Shown one piece after another: positions 27,855 through 37,513 of a DNA stretch of 64,000 nucleotides (its first letter is position 1; the number at the start of each line of letters is the position of its first letter). A model generated the notes under the pieces. The model worked only from the letters and a program-made list of their open reading frames with translations, was not told the DNA's origin and searched no databases. A program made the translations under genes and the position numbers. The stretch is from Clostridium thermobutyricum DSM 4928 (GTDB lineage Bacteria; Bacillota; Clostridia; Clostridiales; Clostridiaceae), in assembly GCF_002050515.1 (NCBI RefSeq), contig NZ_LTAY01000026.1, forward strand, positions 62,001 to 126,000, given 5' to 3'.

Positions 27855-28622
27855 ATGTTAATTGAAGCACTATTAATTGGAATCTGGGCTGGTATAGCGG
27901 GTATCGATATGTTTGATGGACTTACTCACATACACAGACCAATAGTAACAGGACCTATCGTAGGACTTATTCTTGGAGACATGACAACAGGACTTATAGT
28001 TGGGGGAGCATTAGAATTAGTTTTTGCTGGAATGGTACCACTAGCAGGAGCACAACCACCAAATGTTGTTATTGGAGGAATTATTGGTACAAGTATAGCA
28101 ATTATAACAAAATTAGATGCTCAAGCAGCAGTTGGGGTAGCAATACCATTTGCAGTTGCAGCTCAAGCAGGAATAACTCTTTTATTTACAGCATTCTCAC
28201 CTGTAATGCATACAGCTGATAAATATGCTGAAGAAGCAAATACAAAAGGAATAGACAATATAAACTATCTTGGAATGGCAATATTATTTGTTTCATATTT
28301 CTTATGTGCATTTTTACCAGTATACTTTGGAGCAGATAAAGCACAAGCAATAGTTCAAGCAATACCAGAATGGTTTATTGGAGGATTATCAGTTGCAGGT
28401 GGAATGATGCCAGCAATCGGATTTGCAATGTTATTAAAAATCATGCTTAAAAAAGAATATGTTGCTTTCTTAATAGGAGGATTTTTATTAGTAACTTATT
28501 TCCAAATCCCAATATTAGCATTAGCATTAATAGGACTTTGTATAGCTCTTTATGATTATAATTCTAAAAATGGAGAGAAAGAAGTAGTTGTAGTAAAGGA
28601 GGATTTTGAAGATGGCATCTAA
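27855..28622 (+). CDS. agaC: PTS mannose-family IIC membrane subunit
   Basis: Sugar channel of the amino-sugar PTS. The 255-residue protein has multiple hydrophobic helices, with the conserved GPIVGLILGDMTTGLIVGGALEL-type segment early and an ATP-independent transport fold. A GGGAGG site lies before the ATG. Its 3' end overlaps the IID gene by 11 bases, so the two are translationally coupled. Forms a membrane complex with IID. Confidence 0.9.
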   Translation: MLIEALLIGIWAGIAGIDMFDGLTHIHRPIVTGPIVGLILGDMTTGLIVGGALELVFAGMVPLAGAQPPNVVIGGIIGTSIAIITKLDAQAAVGVAIPFAVAAQAGITLLFTAFSPVMHTADKYAEEANTKGIDNINYLGMAILFVSYFLCAFLPVYFGADKAQAIVQAIPEWFIGGLSVAGGMMPAIGFAMLLKIMLKKEYVAFLIGGFLLVTYFQIPILALALIGLCIALYDYNSKNGEKEVVVVKEDFEDGI

Positions 28623-29463
28623 AGTACAAACTAAACCAATTACTCAAACTAATAATACTGGATATGCAGACCCAAGTGTAAAAAAGGTATTAACTAAAAG
28701 CGATTTAACAAAGATGGCATGGAAATCATTATTTTTACAAGCTTCCTTTAACTATGAAAGAATGCAAGCTTGTGGATGGTTATATAGTTTACTTCCAGGT
28801 CTTAAAAAGATTCATACAAATAAACAAGATTTATCAAATTCAATGAAAGATCACTTAGAATTTTTTAATACACATCCATTCCTAGTAACTTTCATAATGG
28901 GATTAATCCTTGCTATGGAAGAAGGAAAAGAAGATAGAAACACAATTAGAGCTATAAAAGTAGCTACAATGGGTCCTTTAGGAGGAATAGGAGATGCGTT
29001 ATTCTGGTTAACTGCACTTCCAATTTGTGTTGGTATTGGAGCTGAACTTGCAGGTCAAGGAAATATAGCAGGGCCAATAGTTTTCTTAATATTATTTAAT
29101 GCTTTACATTTCTTCTTAAGATTTTTCTTAATGAATTATGGTTATAACACTGGTGTTAAAGCAATTGCTAATCTTAAAGAGCAAACTAAGAAAATATCAC
29201 ATGCTGCTTCAATAGTTGGATTAACTGTTGTTGGTGGACTTATAGCTTCAATGGTTAGCTTAAAAATAACTGCTGAACCAACTATAGGACAAGCAACTTT
29301 AAAAATTCAAGAAAGTATATTAGATGCTGTAATGCCTAATTTATTACCATTAGGATATACATTCTTAATATATAAACTTCTTAAAAAAGGATATTCACCA
29401 GTTAAGTTAATAGGATTAACTATAGTTATTGGATTAGTAGGAAGATTCTTTGAAATATTATAA
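28612..29463 (+). CDS. agaD: PTS mannose-family IID membrane subunit
   Basis: Partner of IIC in the sugar channel. The 283-residue protein carries the family motifs ASFNYERMQACGWLYSL-type near residue 45 and MGPLGGIGDALFW near 125, with helices clustered in the C-terminal half. ATG 28612 is preceded by AAGGAGG at 28596-28602; the in-frame TTG at 28606 is too close to that site. It is followed by a dyad and then the regulator gene. Confidence 0.92.
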   Translation: MASKVQTKPITQTNNTGYADPSVKKVLTKSDLTKMAWKSLFLQASFNYERMQACGWLYSLLPGLKKIHTNKQDLSNSMKDHLEFFNTHPFLVTFIMGLILAMEEGKEDRNTIRAIKVATMGPLGGIGDALFWLTALPICVGIGAELAGQGNIAGPIVFLILFNALHFFLRFFLMNYGYNTGVKAIANLKEQTKKISHAASIVGLTVVGGLIASMVSLKITAEPTIGQATLKIQESILDAVMPNLLPLGYTFLIYKLLKKGYSPVKLIGLTIVIGLVGRFFEIL

Positions 29464-29553
29464 GATTTGGCTAGTAGTTATTAAAAAATATTATTTAATA
29501 TAAATAAATAAAGAAACCTTTTTATTAGTTGAAATATTATAAAAATATAGATA

Positions 29554-29592
29554 TTGCTAGGACTTACTAGCTAAAGTTATAAGTTCTAGCAA
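29554..29592. repeat. 13-bp inverted repeat between agaD and the GntR gene
   Basis: TTGCTAGGACTTA and TAAGTTCTAGCAA pair with a single G-U, loop of 13 bases. No T tract follows. It may be an operator of the regulator, an mRNA processing hairpin or an attenuator. Confidence 0.6.
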
Positions 29593-29620
29593 TTATCTTT
29601 AAGTGAGGTGGTAATAACAA

Positions 29621-30358
29621 GTGGAGCAAGTAGATAAAGATGCAGAAAAAGCAAAATATCTACAGCTTGTAGATATTTTAATTGAGAAAATAGAAAAAAG
29701 TTTATCAGAAGATGACAGATTAGAGTCTGAAAGAGAATTATGTGATTTATATGATGTTAGTCGTACAACTGTTAGACAAGCAATGGGGGAATTAGAGAAA
29801 AGAGGCTATATATATAAAGTAAAAGGTAAAGGAACATTTATTTCATCTAAAAGAGTAAAGCAACATTTAGATAGTTTTTATTCTTTTACAAATGAAATGA
29901 GAAAGCTGGGAAAAACACCTAAATCAGAAATATTAGGCTTTGAAATAATTGAGGCTACAAAGATTTTAAAAGAAAAATTTAATTGTAATGAAGATAATCT
30001 TTTTTACAAGATAACAAGATTAAGAAAAGCTGATGATGTTCCTATGATTCATGAAATAACATATCTTCCATTTGAAATGTTTGAAAATTTAACTAAAAAA
30101 CTTCTAAAAGAAATGCCAATGTATGAAGTTTTAAAAAAGAAATATAGTGTTGTAGTTAAGTTTGCTGAGGAATATTTTGAACCTGTTTTAACAGAAAAGA
30201 TAGAAAGCTTATATTTAAAAATACCTCAAGGAAGTCCAAGCTTGAATATAGAAAGATTTGCTTATGATGGTAATAGATTAATAGAGTATACAGTTGGGGT
30301 TGCTCGTGGAGATAAATTTAAATATGTAGTAAGACTACAAAACAATGAGAGGGGATAA
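29621..30358 (+). CDS. GntR/HutC family regulator of the amino-sugar operon
   Basis: A 245-residue repressor-type protein with an N-terminal winged helix (about residues 10-75, including LCDLYDVSRTTVRQAM and KGKGTFI) and a C-terminal UTRA effector domain that in relatives binds phosphorylated sugars. GTG start with a GAGGTGG site upstream. It sits inside the operon it probably controls, six bases before agaS, so it is likely to be autoregulated through the amino-sugar phosphate made by this pathway. Confidence 0.9.
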   Translation: MEQVDKDAEKAKYLQLVDILIEKIEKSLSEDDRLESERELCDLYDVSRTTVRQAMGELEKRGYIYKVKGKGTFISSKRVKQHLDSFYSFTNEMRKLGKTPKSEILGFEIIEATKILKEKFNCNEDNLFYKITRLRKADDVPMIHEITYLPFEMFENLTKKLLKEMPMYEVLKKKYSVVVKFAEEYFEPVLTEKIESLYLKIPQGSPSLNIERFAYDGNRLIEYTVGVARGDKFKYVVRLQNNERG

Positions 30359-30363
30359 TTTAA

Positions 30364-31527
30364 ATGATTTTTGGAATTAAAAAAGATGAACTAATAAATT
30401 TAGGAGCTGAGTTTACAAGTAAAGAAATAAACCAACAACCTAAACTTTGGAGAGAGACTTATGAAATAGTTAAAACAAATAAAGAAAAAATAAAAGAATT
30501 TTTAAGTGAAAATTTAGATAAAGAAACTAGAGTTATTTTAACTGGTGCAGGAACATCAGATTATGTAGGTCAAACAATTTATTTATATTTAGCAAAAAAA
30601 CTAAAAGTTAGAGTAGAAGCTATACCAACAACTGATTTAGTTTCAAATCCATCAGAATTTATAGAAGAGGATACAAAAACAATTTTAGTTTCTTATGCTA
30701 GATCAGGAAACAGTCCAGAAAGTGTAGGTGCATATAATCTTTTTAAAGATAATGTTAAAAATATAGCCCAACTGGTAATTACATGTAATGAAAATGGGGA
30801 ACTAGCAAAAAAAGCTAGTGAAGATTCAAATAGTTTATGTTTATTAATGCCAAAAGAGTCTAATGATAAAAGTTTTGCAATGACAAGTTCTTTTAGTTGT
30901 ATGCTTCTTTCAACAATATTAACATTTGATATTGAAAATATTGAGGATAATAAAGAAATTGTGGAAGTTATAGCTAATCAAGGACAAGATATATTAGATA
31001 ATAAATGGAATGAAGTTAAGGAGTTAGTTGAACTTGGTTGTAATAGAGTTGTTTATTTAGGTTCTGGTTATTTAAAAGGACTTTGTAAAGAAATGGCTTT
31101 AAAGAATTTAGAATTAACTAGTGGAAAAGTTGTTACAGTAACTGAATCTGTATTAGGGTTTAGACATGGTCCAAAATCAATTATTGATGACAACACTTTA
31201 GTAATATTTATGAATTCAACTAATGACTATACAAATCTTTATGATATGGATTTAATAAGAGAAATTCATGGAGATGAAGGAGGACATAAATTAGCTGTTA
31301 TAAGCTATAAAGAAAATAAAGAAATTGAGCAAATAAGTGACAAATATTTAGAAATAGGTGGAGCTAATATAGATGAAGTATACACTGTATTTAATTACAT
31401 GTTATATGGACAAATATTTGGGTTATTTAGTTCACTTCATTTAGGTATATCACCTGATAATCCTAGACCAGATGGAACTGTTAATAGAGTAGTAAAAGGT
31501 GTAATAATACATGAATATAATAAATAG
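30364..31527 (+). CDS. agaS: AgaS-type galactosamine-6-phosphate deaminase/isomerase (SIS domains)
   Basis: Double SIS-domain sugar isomerase, 387 residues. SIS signatures are at about residues 58-70 (ILTGAGTSDYVG) and 110-120 (SYARSGNSPESV), with the second domain around 225-280 containing VYLGSGYLKGL and GFRHGPKSII. AgaS converts galactosamine-6-phosphate to tagatose-6-phosphate and ammonia in the GalNAc pathway. It resembles the isomerase half of GlmS but has no glutaminase domain. Placement between regulator and IIA supports AgaS over other SIS proteins. Confidence 0.9.
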   Translation: MIFGIKKDELINLGAEFTSKEINQQPKLWRETYEIVKTNKEKIKEFLSENLDKETRVILTGAGTSDYVGQTIYLYLAKKLKVRVEAIPTTDLVSNPSEFIEEDTKTILVSYARSGNSPESVGAYNLFKDNVKNIAQLVITCNENGELAKKASEDSNSLCLLMPKESNDKSFAMTSSFSCMLLSTILTFDIENIEDNKEIVEVIANQGQDILDNKWNEVKELVELGCNRVVYLGSGYLKGLCKEMALKNLELTSGKVVTVTESVLGFRHGPKSIIDDNTLVIFMNSTNDYTNLYDMDLIREIHGDEGGHKLAVISYKENKEIEQISDKYLEIGGANIDEVYTVFNYMLYGQIFGLFSSLHLGISPDNPRPDGTVNRVVKGVIIHEYNK

Positions 31528-31538
31528 GAGAGGTTAAT

Positions 31539-31967
31539 ATGGTAGGAATTATAGTAACTGGACATGGAAATTTTGCAACAGGAGTTTTAAGTGCAGCAAA
31601 ATTAATTGCAGGTACTCCTGAAAAATTAATAGGAATAGATTTTACAGAAAATGATACTGTTGAAACTTTAGAAGAAAAAATCAAAAAAGGAATAGAAGAA
31701 TTAGGTACAGAAGAAATACTTGTTCTTGCAGATTTAGCAGGAGGTTCTCCATTTAAAGTTTCAGCAACTATAGGAGTTAGTTCAGATAAACATATAAAAG
31801 TTTTATCTGGGACAAACTTAGGAATGATAATAGAAACAGCTTTATTAAGAGATGGAAAGAACTTAGAAGAAGTTTTAGCTTTTGCTAAAGAATCTGGAGT
31901 TACTTCAATTCAAGAATTTGAAATGAAAGCTAAACAAGAAATAGAAGATTGTGAAGATGGAATATAA
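31539..31967 (+). CDS. agaF: PTS mannose-family IIA subunit
   Basis: Accepts phosphate from HPr and passes it to IIB. The 142-residue protein has the phosphorylated His9 in VTGHGNFATGV and the ADLAGGSPF motif near residue 65. Eleven bases after agaS and 24 before the aldolase gene, it is clearly part of the same operon. Having IIA as a separate protein, away from the IIB-IIC-IID cluster, matches other aga operons. Confidence 0.9.
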   Translation: MVGIIVTGHGNFATGVLSAAKLIAGTPEKLIGIDFTENDTVETLEEKIKKGIEELGTEEILVLADLAGGSPFKVSATIGVSSDKHIKVLSGTNLGMIIETALLRDGKNLEEVLAFAKESGVTSIQEFEMKAKQEIEDCEDGI

Positions 31968-31973
31968 AATTAA

Positions 31974-32849
<876 letters not shown>

Positions 32850-32886
32850 ATTTTTTTAGTTAATTATATAGATTTATTTATTAAAG

Positions 32887-32914
32887 AGCATCTATTTAAA
32901 ATAGATGCTTTTTA
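32887..32914 (+). terminator. Terminator of the aga operon
   Basis: GCATCTATTT/AAATAGATGC stem with a T-rich tail. Confidence 0.92.
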
Positions 32915-33028
32915 TTTTTATATAAATTATTTTTTTAATATATTTGCCTAATATCCAAGAGCATTTTTAGCTAAATAAACTAATATTGGGGATAATACAT
33001 CTATATAAATATAATTTAAATTATAATA

Positions 33029-33058
33029 TTGACACTAGAATAACTAATTTATTATAAT
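33029..33058 (+). promoter_or_regulatory. Promoter of the ribU leader
   Basis: TTGACA, 18-base spacer, TATAAT, ending about 22 bases before the FMN aptamer. Confidence 0.8.
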
Positions 33059-33079
33059 TAAAGAGTAAATTAAATAATA

Positions 33080-33193
33080 ATATCTTCGGGGCGGGGTGTG
33101 ATTCCCCACCGGTGGTTATAGCCCACGAGCTAAGTTTTTAGCATGATTCGGTGAAATTCCGAGGCCGACAGTATAGTCTGGATGAAAGAAGGT
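33080..33193 (+). promoter_or_regulatory. FMN riboswitch (RFN element)
   Basis: Matches the RFN consensus: CTTCGGGGCGGGGTG, ATTCCCCACCGG, GCCCACGAGC, GATTCGGTGAAATTCCG, GCCGACAG and AGTCTGGATG. P1 pairs ATCTTC with GAAGGT. It senses FMN and should repress the riboflavin importer downstream. Confidence 0.96.
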
Positions 33194-33227
33194 AAGATTT
33201 AGATTCTTTTTTTGTATAGAATTTTAT

Positions 33228-33259
33228 GCCCTGATATAAATATATGTCAGGGCTTTTTT
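33228..33259 (+). terminator. Terminator in the ribU leader
   Basis: GCCCTGA/TCAGGGC stem with T tail between FMN aptamer and ribU. Confidence 0.85.
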
Positions 33260-33268
33260 ATATGAAAA

Positions 33269-33309
33269 AATCTAAGACCTTACCCAAAAGAAGATTAATT
33301 TTGGGGGTA
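33269..33309 (+). promoter_or_regulatory. Candidate ribosome-site sequestering hairpin of ribU
   Basis: TACCCAAAA (33281-33289) can pair with TTTTGGG...TA (33299-33309), covering the GGGGG ribosome site. GGTAAG (33191-33196) can instead pair with CTTACC (33279-33284), extended by TTAGATT with AATCTAA. Confidence 0.5.
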
Positions 33310-33314
33310 TGAAA

Positions 33315-33914
33315 ATGACACACACAAACAAAAAAAGAAATACCGGTAAAATGGTAAAAATCTCAATTTTAGTGGCTATGGCCTTTCTTTTAGGCTTTAT
33401 CCAAATACCAATAATTCCAATAGCACCTTGGCTTAAAGTTGATTTAAGTGATGTTCCAATATTAATAGGAGCTTTTGTTTTTGGACCAGTAACAGGAATT
33501 TTACTTGAATTCCTTAAATGCCTTTTAAGCTTTTTAACAGGTAGCCAATCAGGAGGAGTTGGAGAGCTTGCAGACTTTTTAGTTGGATTATCATTAATTT
33601 TACCAGCTAGCTTTATTTATTTTAAAAGTAAATCAAAAAAAACTGCTGTTTTAGGTATGTTAATTGGAATAATTTTAATGATAATAGTTGGTATATTAGC
33701 TAATGTATATATTTTATTACCTTTATACGGTATGAAGATGGTAGGAGCTAAGCTTACAGAATATATAGTTTGGGGATTAATACCTTTTAACTTAATTAAG
33801 GGATTAATAATTAGTGGAATAACTTATGTATTATATAAAAAGCTATCTCATTCATTGTTTAAAGTTGAGTCAGGTCTTACAAAAAAAGAAAATTTAAAAG
33901 AAGTTACTAATTAG
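33315..33914 (+). CDS. ribU: Riboflavin ECF transporter substrate-binding subunit RibU
   Basis: Membrane S-component that captures riboflavin and works with a shared ECF energising module encoded elsewhere. The 199-residue protein has about six helices, with PIIPIAPWLKVDLSDVPILI near residues 29-48 as the family signature. ATG 33315 is chosen because GGGGG at 33303-33307 would abut ATG 33309. The FMN riboswitch in the leader confirms flavin-linked function. Confidence 0.95.
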   Translation: MTHTNKKRNTGKMVKISILVAMAFLLGFIQIPIIPIAPWLKVDLSDVPILIGAFVFGPVTGILLEFLKCLLSFLTGSQSGGVGELADFLVGLSLILPASFIYFKSKSKKTAVLGMLIGIILMIIVGILANVYILLPLYGMKMVGAKLTEYIVWGLIPFNLIKGLIISGITYVLYKKLSHSLFKVESGLTKKENLKEVTN

Positions 33915-33955
33915 TACAATTTGATAAAATAAGGTTAAAACAAAAATAATTATTT

Positions 33956-33993
33956 AAAGATGATTTCTAGTATTTATTAGAAGTCATCTTTTT
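33956..33993 (+). terminator. Terminator after ribU
   Basis: AAAGATGA-TTCTA / TAGAA-TCATCTTT stem with one mismatch, followed by TT. Confidence 0.85.
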
Positions 33994-34140
33994 ATTTATA
34001 ATAAAAAATTAAGGAGTATTATAAAATTTAAATAATAAATAATTTTAAAGTTATTTTATGAAAGAAAATGAGGCTTTAAGTGTATATATAATACAAAATA
34101 TGGTAAAATGAAATTAAGAGAAAAATAAAGGGTGAGAATT

Positions 34141-34488
34141 ATGAATTATTTAGAAAAATATGGCTTTAAGAATTATTTAAAAAGGGCTTTGCCAGGAATA
34201 ATAATATTATTATTTATACTTATAGATATACAAAATGAATACAGTAAAAATATTCTCGTAGGAATTTATTTATTTTTCCCACTTATATTTATTATACAAG
34301 GATTAATTGTGGATAATAAAAGAGATTTATATTGGGGAATGGGTTTATCAGCCTATAGTATTATTTTTAGTATTTCTTTATTCTATAATATGGGAACAGT
34401 AATAATTCCAACAATTATCTATGCAGCTTTAGGTATATTAGCATTTAGATTTAAAAATCATTTTAAGCCATTAAGAAAATCAATTTAA
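34141..34488 (+). CDS. Small membrane protein, unknown function
   Basis: A 115-residue protein with a short basic N-terminus and four likely transmembrane segments (about residues 17-30, 37-55, 66-83, 86-102) and a basic C-terminal tail. GGGTGAG lies five bases before ATG 34141, which is preferred over the in-frame GTG at 34132. No named family recognised. It stands alone between ribU and the tsa operon. Confidence 0.65.
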   Translation: MNYLEKYGFKNYLKRALPGIIILLFILIDIQNEYSKNILVGIYLFFPLIFIIQGLIVDNKRDLYWGMGLSAYSIIFSISLFYNMGTVIIPTIIYAALGILAFRFKNHFKPLRKSI

Positions 34489-34628
34489 TATACATTAAAA
34501 GTTTTATATGAATTAAAAAATTATATTTATTATGAATATAGATAAGAAAATTTATATATAATTTAAATGAAATATTATAAACAAAAATATAGATTATAAA
34601 AAATGAATATAAAAATTTTCATAAAATA

Positions 34629-34670
34629 AAAACTCCTATTAGAACAATAATTTATTCTAATAGGAGTTTT
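34629..34670 (-). terminator. Terminator of the tsaE-tsaB-rimI operon
   Basis: AAAACTCCTATTAGAA/TTCTAATAGGAGTTTT stem; on the minus strand it is followed by a T-rich run. Confidence 0.88.
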
Positions 34671-34676
34671 ATAAAT

Positions 34677-35126
34677 TTATTCAAAATCTTCATAGCGATA
34701 CCACATTATAATTGCATCTTCGCCATCTTTGTAAAATCTCTTTCTTACTCCTTCATCTGTAAAACCAAGAGAAGCGTAAAGATCATATGCTTTAGTATTT
34801 GATTTTCTAACTTCTAAAGTAATAATTGAACAATCTAATGTTTTAAGATGTTCAATCATATCTTCTAAAAGTTTAGTTGCAATTCCTCTGCGTCTATAGT
34901 CAGGATGTACAGCAATATTAGTTATTTGACCTTCATCATAAACTACCCATACTCCTGCAAATCCAACTACTTTGCCGTCTATTTCTTGAATAAAATATTT
35001 TGCTACTTTATTATCTAATTCTTTTTTAAGCTCATCAACGCTCCAATAATCTTTTATGCTAACCTCACTGATATATTGAACTTCATCAATGTGCTTTTCT
35101 TCCATAAAGATACTATTGTGCTTCAC
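34677..35126 (-). CDS. rimI: Ribosomal-protein-alanine N-acetyltransferase RimI
   Basis: GNAT acetyltransferase, 149 residues, that in relatives acetylates the N-terminus of ribosomal protein S18. The acetyl-CoA loop appears in VHPDYRRRGIATKLL (about residues 76-90), and the C-terminal LYASLGFTDEGVRKRFY matches RimI. It starts at GTG 35126, overlapping tsaB by 14 bases. ATG 35105 is an alternative but would remove the first beta strand. Linkage with tsaB is the classic RimI context. Confidence 0.9.
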   Translation of the reverse strand: MKHNSIFMEEKHIDEVQYISEVSIKDYWSVDELKKELDNKVAKYFIQEIDGKVVGFAGVWVVYDEGQITNIAVHPDYRRRGIATKLLEDMIEHLKTLDCSIITLEVRKSNTKAYDLYASLGFTDEGVRKRFYKDGEDAIIMWYRYEDFE

Positions 35127-35826
35127 TTTTCATTTGTAGCCTTTGATTTAATTCACGAACTGCTTGTGGTTGCTTTATATAAAGAGGTGAAGAGTTATCA
35201 TCATCTTTAATACCTTCTTTTAAAAGTTCAAGGCCTATTTCTCCTATAGAAGAAGCTTTTACTACATTTACATGGTTAGATGCAAATGAGCAATTATTTA
35301 TGTTTTCAAGTAAAAATTCTTTATGCTTAAAAACTCCATCTCCTGTAAAGATAACATTTTCTCCTTTTTCATTTAAGGAATCTTTAAGTTCTTCAAGAGA
35401 TAAAGATGTGTAATCCATAAGTCTTTCTAGCTTTCCATCTTTAAATTTATAGAAACTAGTGTAAACTGTGTCTCTTAAAGCATCCATTATAGGACATATA
35501 ATTCCATTAAAAGAAGAAAGAGATAAAGCTAATCCATCAAGAGTAGAAACACTTACATAAGGTTTGTTTAAACCAAAGCTAAGTCCTTTTATAGTTGCCA
35601 TTCCAATTCTAAGTCCAGTAAAAGAACCTGGTCCTTTAGAAACAACAAAACCATCTATGTCATCAATAGTTAAGTTTGAATCTTTTAATAATTGTTCTAT
35701 CATTGGCATTATAAGAACAGAATGTTCACGCTTATTATTTAAAGTATATTCAGATACTACACCTTCATCATTTACAATAGCACAAGTAGCACATTTTGAT
35801 GATGAATCTACACTTAAAACTAACAT
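35113..35826 (-). CDS. tsaB: tRNA threonylcarbamoyladenosine protein TsaB
   Basis: Part of the TsaBDE machine that makes t6A37 on ANN-decoding tRNAs in the cytoplasm. The 237-residue ASKHA-fold protein begins with LVLSVDSSSKC and contains the GPGSFTGLRIGMATIKGL signature near residue 65. Downstream rimI overlaps it and tsaE lies upstream by 20 bases. The TsaD subunit is not in this window. Confidence 0.95.
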   Translation of the reverse strand: MLVLSVDSSSKCATCAIVNDEGVVSEYTLNNKREHSVLIMPMIEQLLKDSNLTIDDIDGFVVSKGPGSFTGLRIGMATIKGLSFGLNKPYVSVSTLDGLALSLSSFNGIICPIMDALRDTVYTSFYKFKDGKLERLMDYTSLSLEELKDSLNEKGENVIFTGDGVFKHKEFLLENINNCSFASNHVNVVKASSIGEIGLELLKEGIKDDDNSSPLYIKQPQAVRELNQRLQMKSEAQ

Positions 35827-35846
35827 TTAAAAATCTCCTTCATTAA

Positions 35847-36311
35847 TTAAGCTAAATTTATATTTTTTACATAATCATATTTTTCTCCATAAGTATTAAT
35901 AGTAATCTTACGGTAGTTTTCACCTTTAGAAAGATCTTTTTCTATAAAAATATGTATATAATCCTTTGGAAGAATTTCTTCTATATAATTAGCCCATTCA
36001 ATTATTGATACTCCATCTGAAAAAATGTAATCATCAAATCCAATTGCATAAATTTCATCAGGGTCATTTACTCTATATACATCAAAGTGAAAAAGAGTTA
36101 ATCTTCCACTGTGGTATTCATTAACAATAGTAAAGGTAGGGCTTGTAATAGGTTCATTTATTTCTAATCCCTCAGCTATACCTTTAGTAATATGTGTTTT
36201 ACCAGTTCCTAAGTCACCAGTTAGACAAATAATATCTCCAGAATTTAAAGCTTTTCCAAGATTGTAACCAATAGCTTTAGTTTCTTCAATAGAGTTTACT
36301 TCAAAAATCAT
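35847..36311 (-). CDS. tsaE: tRNA threonylcarbamoyladenosine ATPase TsaE
   Basis: P-loop ATPase of t6A synthesis, 154 residues. Walker A is LTGDLGTGKTHI at about residues 31-42. The switch and metal residues lie in SPTFTIVNEY, and the FDVYR and IIEWANYIEE motifs are present. It is the first gene of the tsaE-tsaB-rimI operon, with the promoter in the region to its right (36312-36516). Confidence 0.95.
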   Translation of the reverse strand: MIFEVNSIEETKAIGYNLGKALNSGDIICLTGDLGTGKTHITKGIAEGLEINEPITSPTFTIVNEYHSGRLTLFHFDVYRVNDPDEIYAIGFDDYIFSDGVSIIEWANYIEEILPKDYIHIFIEKDLSKGENYRKITINTYGEKYDYVKNINLA

Positions 36312-36516
36312 ATGTTGTCTCCTTTCTAATTATTTAGTCTTTACCTTTTATTCTATCCAAAAAATAAAAAAAAGAAAAGCTATACTGACTTAGAAAATTC
36401 TTTATATTGAAAAAAAGTTTTAGAGAGTGTAAAATAACAATAGACTAAAATTTTACAAAATTTAAAACAAGATCGGTTTAAAATAGATAATTTAATAACT
36501 CCGTGGGGGTGAAGAT

Positions 36517-37386
36517 GTGAAAAAGTTAACTTTTATTATGATTATAGTGACAGGAGCTTTTTTTATAGGGCTAGGAGGTTTTTCTAAACCACTTTTAGCA
36601 GAGACAGGTGATGTCAATAAAACTAATAGAGGTGTATACTTAAATATAATGGCTTCAACAAAGTCAGAATATTATATGCTAAATTCTTTAACAGATGGAA
36701 GGCATAATATTGAATATATGTTTAGCAATGAAAAAGAAAATAAAGATTATAAGCCAACTCAAGACGCAGTTAACAATGTTTCTAATATGAATCTTTTCTT
36801 TTATACAGGAAATGGATATGAGCCTTGGGTAAATGACTTTTTAGGTGATTTAAATAAATTAAATGTTGGTGTAGTTGATTTATCAAGAGGAATAAGGTCA
36901 AGATACTTTACTGAACAAGGACAAAAAGTAATAAATCCTTATTATTGGACTGGGCCAAATGAATTTGAAATAATGCTGTATAATGCAAAATCAGCTTTAC
37001 AAGAAAAAGATCCAGCAAACAGAGAATTTTATGAAAAGAATTATAATAATATGGTAGGTCAAATAAATAAATTAACTAACAACTTTTCAACAGTAGTTCA
37101 AAAGTCAAATAAAAAGATAACTTTCTTGACTAGAAATAAAGACTTTGAATATCTATTATCAGATTTAGGAATTCAATATACTGTTGTAGGTGAAAATATT
37201 TCATTTGATAAGTATATAAAAGACAATAATTTAGATAGAAATAATGTAGTGGTAATAAAAAATTCTGGAAGCAAAGAAGATACAGAGGGGTTAAGAACAA
37301 TTTCCCTTCAAAGCTATAATGAAAGTATAAGCTATATGGAGTTATTAAAAAACAATATAAATAGCATATTGAGCGTGTATAAATAA
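36517..37386 (+). CDS. ZnuA-like exported protein lacking metal ligands
   Basis: A 289-residue protein with a signal peptide (residues 1-29, no lipobox) and the architecture of cluster 9 zinc/manganese-binding proteins: FFYTGNGYEPWVNDFL near 94, NPYYWTGPNEFEIML near 140 and a KNYNNM-type backbone helix near 170. The three His ligands of the family are replaced by Lys76 (DYKPT in place of HxYEPT), Tyr142 (NPYYW in place of DPHxW) and Arg/Asn in FLTRNKDFEY. No ABC permease or ATPase is adjacent. It starts at GTG behind GGGGGTG. I infer a fold without zinc binding; function unknown. Confidence 0.7.
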   Translation: MKKLTFIMIIVTGAFFIGLGGFSKPLLAETGDVNKTNRGVYLNIMASTKSEYYMLNSLTDGRHNIEYMFSNEKENKDYKPTQDAVNNVSNMNLFFYTGNGYEPWVNDFLGDLNKLNVGVVDLSRGIRSRYFTEQGQKVINPYYWTGPNEFEIMLYNAKSALQEKDPANREFYEKNYNNMVGQINKLTNNFSTVVQKSNKKITFLTRNKDFEYLLSDLGIQYTVVGENISFDKYIKDNNLDRNNVVVIKNSGSKEDTEGLRTISLQSYNESISYMELLKNNINSILSVYK

Positions 37387-37394
37387 AAAAGATA

Positions 37395-37423
37395 TTGACG
37401 AGTTTAGATATTTATAATATAAT
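37395..37423 (+). promoter_or_regulatory. Promoter of tRNA-Trp
   Basis: TTGACG, 17-base spacer, TATAAT, 14 bases before the tRNA. Confidence 0.8.
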
Positions 37424-37437
37424 AGTACATGTTCTGA

Positions 37438-37513
37438 AGGGGTATGGCTCAATTGGTAGAGTAGTGGTCTCCAAAACCATTGGTTGTGGGTTCGAGTCCT
37501 ACTGCCCCTGCCA
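37438..37513 (+). tRNA. tRNA-Trp (CCA)
   Basis: 76 bases, acceptor AGGGGTA/TGCCCCT, anticodon CCA in TCTCCAAAA, T-loop GGTTCGAGTCC, discriminator G and encoded CCA. Confidence 0.97.
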
